DNA from: Ignelater luminosus
Lineage: Eukaryota; Arthropoda; Insecta; Coleoptera; Elateridae
Assembly (NCBI GenBank): GCA_011009095.1
Contig: VTPC01091291.1
Coordinates: 101,870 to 165,869, forward strand
Direction of reading: 5' to 3'
DNA length: 64,000 nt
Part shown: piece after piece, positions 13,401 through 25,400 of the stretch
Layout: each line of letters opens with the position of its first letter
Position numbering within the stretch: the first letter of the stretch is position 1
The notes under the pieces: generated by a model
The model's database searches: none
What the model was told of the DNA's origin: nothing
The model's input: the letters and a program-made list of their open reading frames with translations, nothing else
Translations under genes and position numbers: made by a program

Positions 13401-16400
13401 CTACGTCGTAAGAGTTCGTTTGACCGTAACTTTGTATTCAGTCGTTTTCGCTTCCGATGATTGGATTATTCTGAAGATCTACCAAGAAACCATTACAATT
13501 ACATTTCGTTTAAATGAGATATAATTTCTTAGGGGTACATTTACAGGCATATGTCTATTATAGGGTTTTTGCCTAAAATGACCCCCAGTGAGTACTGTCT
13601 ATTTTCCAGAAAAGTCTTAAGTGCATAATAATTTAATGGAAACTGTTGATTGTTAAAATTCGTGAGTTGGTACTATTTTGCAGAAAACCATCATCTATCT
13701 GGTGCTCAAAAAAATAGCCAAAACGAGAGAATATTGCTCTAAGTAAATTCTCCAGAAGACGGAAAACCATAACCAAGGATGCACTGCAATGTAAAGGCGA
13801 ATTGGCAATGTGGAGGATTCCACTGTTTACCGAATTATCTACACATAGCTTGTTTCAACAAACTGTTTTTATATTTTTCAAGCAAAAAAGTCTTGATATA
13901 TTTCACGTGAGTTAAAATTAATGTGCTCTCATTAAATAAAATATTTCAATACAGCAATGGTTGATTCTTTGGACGAGTAGAAAAAAATTCGTTCGTTGTT
14001 TGTTGCTATAGCTACAAAAACTTTCTAATATGCAATTTACAATTTTTGCTAAAAAGGTTGATATAAATATTATTCAGTTATCAACATTATCACTTACGAA
14101 ATGTAATCTTGCATTTCCTTTTTGTAATGTAGGTACGTATAATCCTGGAAACTTGATCCATTAGTTTGATTTTCAACAAAAACTGTGTTTCATACAAGAC
14201 AATATTATACAAAATACTATTGGTGGTATTGTTAATTTCATTTACTTTAGAATCTTTCATAATCATCATCTGTATAATTGTTTTATGTGGATTATACACT
14301 GTTACGAATAACGTGATTTGTGCTTGTTGTGTACCTACTGATTAAATTTATAAATTTCTGATTTTTATTATTTTTATTTAATACTAATCATAGAGATATC
14401 CAGCGTAGTTTAACTTATTATAGTCTCATATAAAAGGGCAAATGCGTAGCTATATATAAACTTCCTAACTAAATAAAAAGTTCAGAAGTTCAACGATGTT
14501 AGCCAACGCACGAGAGTGCGGCTTCTATAACATAAGACTCTGCGAAGTTGAAAAGACAAAGATAATTGAAGAAACCACAAAGATAAAAAATCGAGAGCAT
14601 CCTAAAAATAGAAATATAAGTTAGTGTGAGGCTGAAAGAATTGTAAGTGGTTAATTTAACCTCGTACATTTCAGTAGAACTAAGAATGTTTTTAAAACCT
14701 AAAATATTGATTAAATTTTATATTTTAATTTTATACGTAATGTTTTTTATACGTACTTGCAGAACTGTAATAAAGTTTCGTGCATTTCAAAAGTTTATTT
14801 AGAAAAATAACATGCAAAACAACACCAAACTCATAAATAATACAACACGAAAGAAAATAAACATTTCCGGTCATGCACCATGCAAATTGTTTTGGAGATA
14901 CCTCTTTTCTATTTTTAAGTTCTTCAGAATTGAAACTGTTTAGAAGCAAGGCCAAGAACAAGTTTAATACCATAAAATTGCCCATAACAAGAGTTGGCAT
15001 GAATACGGCGAAACACGTCCCTGGACCCTGAAGAGTAAAATTGTGTCGGTTATTTCCACATAAAATACTTCTTTATTATATGTTTCACGTTACCTCTGTG
15101 GTTTCTGCCCTCATGCAGTCCCACAAAGGTTCGATCCATTCGCCGCATAATATACGAAAAATCATCATAAATGAATGAAAAAAATCTGTAAAGTTCCACC
15201 TGAAACATATTAAAAAAGAACCATGCATGAGACTTAACCTACGCTATATTCAGAGGTAGCAGATTTGTTATTCGAGATAATTTACAAATTACAAGTTCAA
15301 TCTTAATACTTCTAGAGATGCGTAATTAAAAATAGGAAAATATTTCAAGTTCACATAAACTCGAACTTTACGTGTTGCACACGTTTTTGAGATTATATGA
15401 GCCTCATTGAAACATTGAAGGGACAAATAATCTAACCTAAATGTGAAGAATTTAAGGAATATTTAGATTTTAACCAAAGGTGATGGAGAGCCGGAGAGTT
15501 ATGAAATATTCATGATAAATCCAAGGTGTGACTAACAAGAAACGAAAATGCTTCTAAATTATTTATTCTCTCAATTTCCTGCATTTAAAACATCAACAGA
15601 TAAATATGTTTGGACTATACCAAATCTAATTTGTTTGAAGTATTCTTTTGAATGTTAACTAACTCCTCGACGTGCTGCTTTTTAAGGAGAATTCTAATTT
15701 TAGGATACGGACCCTATATCCCAGGCTCATTCTCACTGCAATGAAAAAATGACATCGAGTCGATTACTGGTGATGTAGAAATCATTCCTATATTGAACTT
15801 CTGGCCGGTTTGTTTTATGTATGAGTGATTGTATCGACAGTGATCGAGTTTGTACACGAAATTGATTACGCAATGTAGTGTGCTAGAGCTGAAAAATAGC
15901 TTCGATGCGATGTTCCTATATCTTATACATTTTTATTTTGTATGACATATTATGCGTTCGCAGTTTTTTGCATGAGGGTTGACAATGAGTTTTTCTTGTT
16001 AGGTTGTACATAACAGGTATTTTAATTATTATTTCGCCGTACAGCTTGCATAACCTCAAAACCAATCACTGTCGCTGCACAGAATTGAATCTCGTTGCCA
16101 AATTTGAAATAAGAATATTTAAACAGTTAGGATGTCATCTTGCAAATAGATTATTAATGTTACTGTTATTAGAGGTGTATTCAAAAGAGATCTAAAAAAT
16201 GCCAAAAGTTATCCCATCTACGACAAAAGTACATATAAAGAGGACATTCGAAGATTACTAAAGATGTTAATTTCATTTTATAGAAAACTGACAACATTAC
16301 GTTTGTAGGTGTTCTATCATGTAATCTAACCTAAAGTTGTTTAAAGAGGCTAACTATATACGTACGAGGTCTGTTCAAAAAGTATCGCGAATTTTGAATT

Positions 16401-19400
16401 TCCGCGGGTTACGTATATTCGATTTTCGATTTTTTTGTGGCGTTAAGTTGGTACTCATGTCCCTCACTTATGCCGACAAGTTCGGCCATTTTGAAAGTTC
16501 AGTTAATTTTTGACAGCTGTTTTGCTTGGACGTGTTTTGGTTCGTCTTCGATTTTTGCCTATTCCAAAAAATGGATTAAAGAATCTGTATCAAATTTTGT
16601 GTAAAAAACAAAATTAAATGTGCGGACGCATTCCGAATGTTGACTGTGGCATATGGTGAAGCTACCTTGGACCGAAGCAACGTTTATCGGTGGTACAAAA
16701 TGTTCTCAGAGGGCCGAGAAGATGTGAACGACGAAGAGCTTGCTTTTGGTTTTGCTTACAGTTTTCTTCGATTGCAGGGGCGTGGTGCATCATGAGTTCT
16801 TGCCACAGGATAGAACGGTCAATAAGGAATATTACCTGCAAGTTATGCGCAATTTGCGCGAAGCAATCCGCCAGAAACGCCCGGATTTGTGGAAGAACAA
16901 AAATTGGCTTTTGCACCATAATAACGCCCCTGCTCACACATCGTTGCTTGTGCGCGAATTTTTGGCCATAAACAACACACTAATGATGCTGCAGCTACCG
17001 TATTCCCCAGACCTAGCCCCCTGTGACTTTTTCTTGTTCCCGAAACTGAAGAGGCCCATGAAAGGACGACGCTACGCTACGATTGAGGAGAGAAAGACGG
17101 CATCGAAGGAGGAGCTGAACAAGATCACAAAAAATGATTTTTTGAAGTGCTTCGAGGATTGGAAAAAACGTTGGCACAAGTGTATAATATCTGATGGGGA
17201 TTACTTTGAAGGGGATAAAATAGATATTCATGAATAAATAAATAATTTTGAAAAAACACAAAATTCGCGATACTTTTTGAACAGACCTCGTATATGTAAG
17301 ACCAGTTTAAACTGAAGAACTTATGTTTATACTGCTAAATTGGGCGAATCTCCATGGCCAATCTTCATTAAAAAAAACTGTGAACGCATAATACAAACCA
17401 TGGCGTGGCAGCTACTGATAAAGATTGTAAAATCCCGTAAAGCTTGTTAATGTATGGATCGCTGAAAAGAAAAGCGCAAGTCCAGAGATTTTCTTGATCG
17501 CAAGTTATATGACTAATGTCTCATTACAAATAGAATAACAAACAAACAAAATCATTATATAGGGCGTTGTGGAATATTTAAAATACAAAAATAATTAAAA
17601 TAGAGCAAATATTGTATTCAAAAATGATCCCAAAATGGAAAAGCGAGTAACAGTATCATCAGCTGAAAAAGAAAACTATAATCAGGTAAAACTAGATTAT
17701 GCTAGTAAATCCAGTCCTTGTTGCTAATTTTTTATGTAGTGTCTCCATAATTCTTAACGGATTGCAGATTTAGTTACCGTAAATCATCCCTTGCACTTCA
17801 ACACAGCACAAATGTGCAATATACTGTGCGTGGAACTCAATCTAGCTTATGAAATATTTTATAGCATATCCAGGTGTTTTTTGAATACTTGATGAAAGCA
17901 GCAGAAATTATTTTATTACATATTCAAAATCCAAGAAATCCGTTCTTTAATAGCTTTAGCATGGCTTGGTGTATAAGGCATTAGTTTAGCTATATCACGA
18001 GAAACTGTTCAATTGTTAGCTGCTAATTTTAGTTTTATTTCAATTGGAATATCTCTATACAGCATATTTGATAACATTCAGATTCTTTTCAATTGAGTTC
18101 GCATATTAAATCAATCAGGCCCGCCGCTAGCCGCCTAAACGCCCGCGTGCAAAACCGACTATGCCGCCCCGACCCCCATCCTCTATCCCTGACTGGACTT
18201 GTACTAAGGCATTAATAATTACTTTTTTCCGAAATTTAAATTTTAATAACCTCAAACTTGCACTAGTTGATGTACACTTATGTATAATTATACTTAACAT
18301 TTTAGGATATACGACGTGTTCATTAATGACTCTCAAAGATTTTTATTGATAGCTTATGTATTAGTGTGATAAGAACTAATGGTTGTGAACTAGAAGAACG
18401 CTGCTTATGTAACCCGATACGCACAAAATGAATTATCAGAAATTAGTTTTGGCATATTTGTCGCACTTTGTCAATCACGTGACATTCAGTCATATTTGAA
18501 CACCCTGTATAGTATACAGTATCGTAGGAGGTGTTTACACTCTCTTGTATATTGCGTTCACACTATCTATTCTACTATTGCAATGCGAGTTTATATATAA
18601 CACTCTCCCACTCTGGTAAAAGTCTAAACAATATTGAAACAAATAATACTGAATAATTGAGACATTTTGAGATTAAATATAAGTTTAAAATATGAAAATT
18701 AACATTGCGTTTAGTTTATAAAATAAATGAAAGTAACTTTGTAAAGGATACATCTTAATCTTGAAGTTTCCTCGGGGCCCTCCGTACTCTTGCCGAACGT
18801 CTCGGAATTGGTTGAGGGAATGGCTGGCCCTCTGGTACTTTTGCCGGTTCCGGTTAGAGCTGATCTGGTGGTTCTGTCGGTTTTGGTTGGAGCTGGTTTG
18901 GTTCGTCCATAGGTAAGGTCAATGGGACGGTAAGCTGTGGAAGCGGAGAAAACGTCACTTTCTTTGGTTGGGGATTATTGACGGTGACCCGCAGCAACTG
19001 ATTATAGTGTCTTTTCAGACAGTAGCCCTCACTATCGAAGTTCACATAGTAGTGGAGCTTCCCGAACTTAAGAGTTATAGTCCCAAGCCTCCATCTTGCC
19101 TGTACGCGGTCTCCCACGCTTAATTGACGAGCGCTTGTGGGTTTGGCGTGTGATTTTGTTGACGGTTTCAGAAGGTCAAGCTTAATACGTATTCTTCTTT
19201 TCGAATATAGTTCTGATGGGGGCTACGAACTAGAGGCATTGATCTGTAACATAGTAGGATTTCTTGAACTTTTCTTTGGATAGATAGGGTAGAAGTTCAC
19301 ATGGCTTGTAGTTTCTGTTTGAAAGTTTGGACATTATGTTCTGCTATACTGTTAGTGGCTGGGTGTCCGGGTGGTATAAACTTCTGAAGTATGCCATGGT

Positions 19401-22400
19401 ATTTGGTGAACGTTTCACTTTTAAATACTGAGGCGTTGTCGGAAACCAGAACTGCTGGTAGACGGTATACAGAAAAGATGTCTTGAAGGTACTGAAGCAT
19501 CGAATTCTTTGTAGGTGTTGTCTTGGAGAATCGTACTTCTAGCCATCGGGATTTAGGGTCAACCAAAATGGGGAAATAATGAGTCTCATATGGTCCTGCG
19601 TAATCTATATGAACCCTTTCAAAGTTTTCTGACAGTTCTTTCCGTGAATGGATGGGTGATTTTGAGGGATGTTTTTCTTGTTTGCACACAGTCTTTGCAT
19701 GATTTTACTAGACCTTCGATATCCTGGTCTATATTTTTTCAGTAGAAGTATTGCCTGGCAAGCTGTCTCATCTTGGCAATACCTATATAAGTGTGGTGAA
19801 GTTCTTGGAGTCTTGATTGCTGCAAAGAGGTTGGTATCACTACTTGCTTGCCTTTAAAGATTATACCATTTTGAAGTTAGTACTCAGACTCACAAGTTTC
19901 TCCATCCAACAAGTCAGATTTAAGTTTTAAAAGTCGTTCGTCACGTGAGTTGAGTGTTGAATTTGAGATTTGATAGATGACCTCATTGGAAATTAGACAA
20001 ACTTCTTCCTCGATAGATTGTTCATTTNNNNNNNNNNNNNNNNNNNNNNNNNNNNNNNNNNNNNNNNNNNNNNNNNNNNNNNNNNNNNNNNNNNNNNNNN
20101 NNNNNNNNNNNNNNNNNNNNNNNNNNNNNNNNNNNNNNNNNNNNNNNNNNNNNNNNNNNNNNNNNNNNNNNNNNNNNNNNNNNNNNNNNNNNNNNNNNNN
20201 NNNNNNNNNNNNNNNNNNNNNNNNNNNNNNNNNNNNNNNNNNNNNNNNNNNNNNNNNNNNNNNNNNNNNNNNNNNNNNNNNNNNNNNNNNNNNNNNNNNN
20301 NNNNNNNNNNNNNNNNNNNNNNNNNNNNNNNNNNNNNNNNNNNNNNNNNNNNNNNNNNNNNNNNNNNNNNNNNNNNNNNNNNNNNNNNNNNNNNNNNNNN
20401 NNNNNNNNNNNNNNNNNNNNNNNNNNNNNNNNNNNNNNNNNNNNNNNNNNNNNNNNNNNNNNNNNNNNNNNNNNNNNNNNNNNNNNNNNNNNNNNNNNNN
20501 NNNNNNNNNNNNNNNNNNNNNNNNNNNNNNNNNNNNNNNNNNNNNNNNNNNNNNNNNNNNNNNNNNNNNNNNNNNNNNNNNNNNNTCACCAGAATCTCTT
20601 GACCATCTTCTTTCCTTTCTCAATTACGTAGCCAAGGTATTGGACTTTAGTCTTGAAAAATTCGCACTTTTCTTTGTTTATATGTAAATCGTACTCTTGC
20701 AATCTATTGAGGTAGGCATGTGTGTAAGTTCTTATAACATTTTGATAAGGTTCGACCGTAAAATTATAATGTCTAAATATGCGGTAACTCCATTAAGTCC
20801 CGCTAAGATTTTGTCCATAATAAGATGGAAATCATTAGAAGCAGTTTTGATCCCGAAGAAATACCTACCTTTGTGTGTAATAATTGTCTGGATTTTTACG
20901 CTTTCTTGATCGACTGGCATGTGCATATGGTTTTACTAAATCGAGGGAGCAATAATGTGCTAAACGATTCATGGTTGTGAGAAGATCATCAATTCATGAA
21001 ATAGGATAATGAGTGTTCTGCAGTTGAGGGTTTACCCCTACTTTATAATCAACATACATACTGAGCCATAAGCCTTTGGCACGACGACTAGTGGTAATGC
21101 CCAATCGCTTTCTTAAATCTCCGTAATGATTGAACTTTGAGCTCCAGTGCGACTTTTTCCTTCAGGGCGCGCGGAACCTATTTTGCTTTGAAGGCAATTG
21201 GCTTGGCTCCTTCCATCAATTTAACAAACTTGGCGTTTAAACTTGTCAAATTTAATGTACATCAACAGCGCCTCTAGCGGAGAGAAAATCTTTATTGAGC
21301 TCAATTTGCCATTATCATTTGTTTGGTATCGGTACTTTCTCACAATCAACTGGCTTTGATAATTGAAAAATAATAATTGAGAGATGTATACAAATAAAAA
21401 ACTATTGTCATAACAAGTAAGCGTCTTTCATAATTCAATGAGAATAAGTATGAACATGACGAGATCGCTGTATTTGCCGCCCCCTGAACGTGCCGCCAGC
21501 GTGCGGTGCACGCCCGCTTACAGCGGGCCTGAAATCAATCGTTCCCTAGATAAGCCTACAAGATAATCTATCGGCTGGCTGTTCAATCAGCATATTATGA
21601 TTTTTGTGTAAAAACAATAATTTTGAGATATTATAGCAGAGAGCGTCAGTAATTTTTCTAATGCTATGTTGTTACACTGCGGCACAATCTCAACTTCGAA
21701 TTCGGAGTACTCGAAGTAAAAACACAATAAATTCACTGCTCAGTCTTACAGCGCTTATATAATCTACAATTATTAAGCTTATATAAAGGAAAGGTTAGGG
21801 CATCATATTTTCAAGATTATAGCCGTAAATATGATGGAATCGTAAGTTTAAATTTAGAAAGGACAACTTTATCGCCCCCCCCCACATCCAAAAAATAAGT
21901 GTCCACCATTCGTAATTTGCCAGTGGTGCTTCATAAACGCCGTAAATTATCCTGGATGGGGTTAGGATGTCTTAACCTTACGTTATATGGTACACTCAGA
22001 GAAACACGCGAGATTCTTTCTAGTAATATCAACGTTAATGGTAAACGCTATAACCCAACCATGCGTCGAGTAACACGCAATGGCAATCATCACAACGATG
22101 CGGAACGTGCAGTTTGAAACAATCTTGTATTACGACTGCAATTTCAAACAGTGATGGAGAAATCGAGTTGCCATTTCCCTTTATGATGAAGCACGAAACA
22201 CTTTTTTCACACAAAAGTAATAATTTGTCATACTTCATCATATAATAATTTTTATTAAGGTACTAATAATCAACTTCATTTCATATCTAATATCCTCTGA
22301 AGGCTCAATGTTTGAGTCTTTAAGTCTTCTCTTTTCCGGTGTGGATTTGACTTAAAAAAAGTCAGATGAAAGCAGTACTAGAGTAAATGGAGATAATTGA

Positions 22401-25400
22401 ATTTTCAAACACTTTTTTGCCACTATCAAGTATACTTGAGCTGGTATGCCAAAATAACGAGTTATCTTATTCAAGTAGCTGAATTATTACTTGGCACAGG
22501 ACAGAAAAAAACAGGCCTATTTTATTAATCATTCCTTATAAGTGAACAAACTTATCGAAATCGTTCTTGCATTTTCTATAGCCATAGACTATCTCAGCCT
22601 GCACTTTTTGACACGAAGTTGTTCAATAAAAGAAAGCAACCGATTTTGTAGATTAATTCAGTTACAGTTGCAAATTAACACATTTAAGTTGAAGCATGTT
22701 GTTATGTACTTTTGCGTGTAGCACATTTAATAAATCACTGAATTACAGAAAAGTTTAATTTCGAGTTATCTGTTCCTCCTCTAATTACATTTTGTTTTAG
22801 TATTTAACCAAACAAATTAATCTGATACCATACCAAAACAAAAAGCAAGTTGGTAGTGGAAGATGCAAATGAATATTTGTGATAGAAGCCTAATAAAGGC
22901 TTAATAAAGGAACGCTATTATCAATTCTGAGACTGAATGTGTTAGATATTTGTAGATTGCATGAATCCTGGAATGTAGGTAGTGAAAAGTTATTTATTTC
23001 TGAGAGATGCAAGTCAATTTTATCTCAACCGTACTAAAAAGCAGTTCAGAAATTAGATAAATGTCCTTATTCAATTATACTTTTTCCTTTAAGGGTTCCA
23101 TTCAAGATGATGCGGCCAACCCTCGAATGCTACAGGTAAAGGACCAAATAATATAGATGACCCCCCACTATAAATCTGATTCGAGCTCTTCAGAATGATA
23201 GGTCTTAATTTCCTGAAAATATTTAAGTTGCTCTTAAGAAGGGTTGTCTAACAAGTTTAATCAAAGATCTTATATTTACTCTCGGCAACGTACAAAAATA
23301 TTTTTTAGTATTTAAATGCCACTTTACAGATTAAAACGGTTAGAGAGATTTTCTCAAGCGTAATTTGTTTCTAGTGACATGATTTTCTAGATCAGTATCT
23401 GCGCATAATAAATCTGCTACAATTTGTGCTTGTTTTGTACATACCTGGGTACTGGATCTGGATAAAATTTTTCTGGTGTATAATCCTTGGAAAACAGTTG
23501 CATGCCTATCACAGCAAATATGTATATAACAATTACTAAAACAAAAGTTAAATTTCCTAGGGCACCAATTGTACTAATAATAATGCTCAATAGAACCCTC
23601 ATGGTAATCCAAGATTGAGCTAGTTTAAGCACTCGTAACTGAAAAAGAGTTTGTTACTATTAATTATCTAAGAAAACAAAAAAGTTACTTACCAATCTTA
23701 AACCTCGAAGAACTGATAAACCATCAACAAGTTCAAAAATTAAATCTAATACACTAGCAGACACTATAATTAAATCAAATATATTCCAACCATTTTTAAA
23801 AAATTCTTTACTAAGCGCCATCAATTTCATCGTACATTCTAAGGTAAAAATGGAAGTAAAAACCTGAAAGAAATTGCAATATGAAAAAAATAAACAAACA
23901 TTTCTTGCTTTTTTTGGCAATCAGTGCAAAAACACCACAAGTTTTAAGATTTGAGCTCGTGTAAGAAGTTTCTTCGGAACACTATAAGTTTGTTATATAA
24001 AAGCACAATTTCAAGAATTTTTGTTTGTTTTGGAAACCAAAGTATGAAACTTTAGTGGAACAGTATAATTCTGCTTGAACATGTCTGCAATAACTAATAA
24101 GCTTTTGCTATACTTATAAATAATCGTTTAAAAAAGAGCTAAATTACTTTAAAGGTTTTACTTTTGTATGATACTATTGCGTCCTGGTCATTAAATTCTA
24201 AATTACCGAAGATAATGTTTTTAACTTTCTCAATACTACTTGAATGTAATAATTTAACTTTTTGCATTACGGCTTAAAACTATTGGTTTTTGATTTGTTT
24301 AGGGAAGTTAAATATGCCTTTTAGCTTGATAAAATGCATCGGTTATAAATACGCACATCCGGTGCAGAAGACACACTGTTTCTACTGATTTGTCATGTCT
24401 TTACTACGTATAGATAAGGAGAACACCTTTTTGAAGCTCTACAACTTTTTGCTTGGAAAGAGTATGCAGACGGAATAATACATTTTTGAAAGTTGCGCAT
24501 TTCATTTCATTAAATTTACAAAAACAGAATCAAATTTCTCAACTACTCTTAAGATAAGATTAGAAATTTAAAGAAACTGCTAAGAACAAAGTGAAAATAC
24601 AAACATCCTGCCTGTAGAACATTTTGCTGTTTAAGAGAATAGGGGGTTCAGTAACGTGTGTGTCCTTCACCAGCACGAATAACTTTTTGATACATCCATA
24701 GTATGCTTCGCTCAAACCGTTTAATATCTTCTTTTGATATATTGTCCCATTCTTCTGTTAGCTGCTGAAGAGTCTGAGGTGCAATGGGCGTCTCCGAACA
24801 CGTCTGTCTAACACATTCTATACGTGTTCGATAGGGTTCAAGTCAGGAACTAATCCGTGGATTGAATTCTGTAAAAACTTACACGACTATCGCAACGTGA
24901 CAAACGGAACCTTGATTCGTCTGTGAAGGGTATTGGTCTTTAGTATCCAAGTTGCCAAGTGACATGCTCACAAGCAAAATCCAAACAGCCTATTTTATGG
25001 TGCCGTAGTAAAATGGATTTTTGGATAGGTTTTTCTTAATCTGTTCTTAACTGTCTGGTCGGATACATCTATACCACGAGTCATTCTGAGTGCGCAGTTT
25101 TGTGATGTTTTGCTGTGGGAGTGCAGCTGTGCAAGGTTGAAAGAACTAAAGATCGGTCCTAATATTGGATGGTTTTCTTATTAAGAACTTGCTCGATGTG
25201 TTTCTTATGTCGACCAATCTCTCCATAACGATACTATAGAAGCTGCATGACAGAACAGACCAACAGCACGAGTGACTTCAATTCCACTAAGACGCCTCGT
25301 TCCTAATGAGTTTATGTTAAACTGACATTTGCAATAATCCTTGAGTGTTCCTAAGCTCTTAAATCTCTAAATTAGAATACCCATGCTCTCACTTTTACTT

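Larger units (their letters stand above)
8069..14901. other. intron, 6.8 kb, between II-III linker and domain II S6
   Basis: Contains a hAT-like element (11054-12260) with a Tc1-like relic inside. The parts 8069-11045 and 12269-14901 are AT-rich. No convincing gene, RNA or repeat was seen there; small open frames look random. Confidence 0.65.
18116..21531. mobile_element. hAT-like element with 8-bp duplication, interrupted by a Gypsy relic
   Basis: An identical 8-bp repeat AAATCAAT flanks it (18108-18115, 21532-21539). The ends are inverted: CAGGCCCGC at 18116 and GCGGGCCTG at 21531. Both ends are strikingly GC-rich (18116-18185 and about 21478-21531) in an AT-rich intron, and share motifs such as GCCCGCGTGC/GCGGGCGTGC and GCCGCC. 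No hAT transposase is visible. The interior is largely a Gypsy pol relic on the minus strand, inserted secondarily. Confidence 0.75.
15200..23444. other. intron, 8.2 kb, inside domain II
   Basis: Separates the S5 exon from the pore exon of domain II. Holds a mariner (16365-17290), a hAT-like element (18116-21531) interrupted by a Gypsy pol relic, and an assembly gap. 15200-16362, 17293-18107 and 21540-23444 show no recognised feature. A 72-codon + frame at 21899-22117 and a C-run near 21873 have no assignable meaning. Confidence 0.65.

Noticed and set aside
19877..20687. Long open frames across 19877-20687 on both strands
   Set aside because: They mostly consist of undetermined bases; only the short real ends, on the minus strand, belong to the Gypsy relic.
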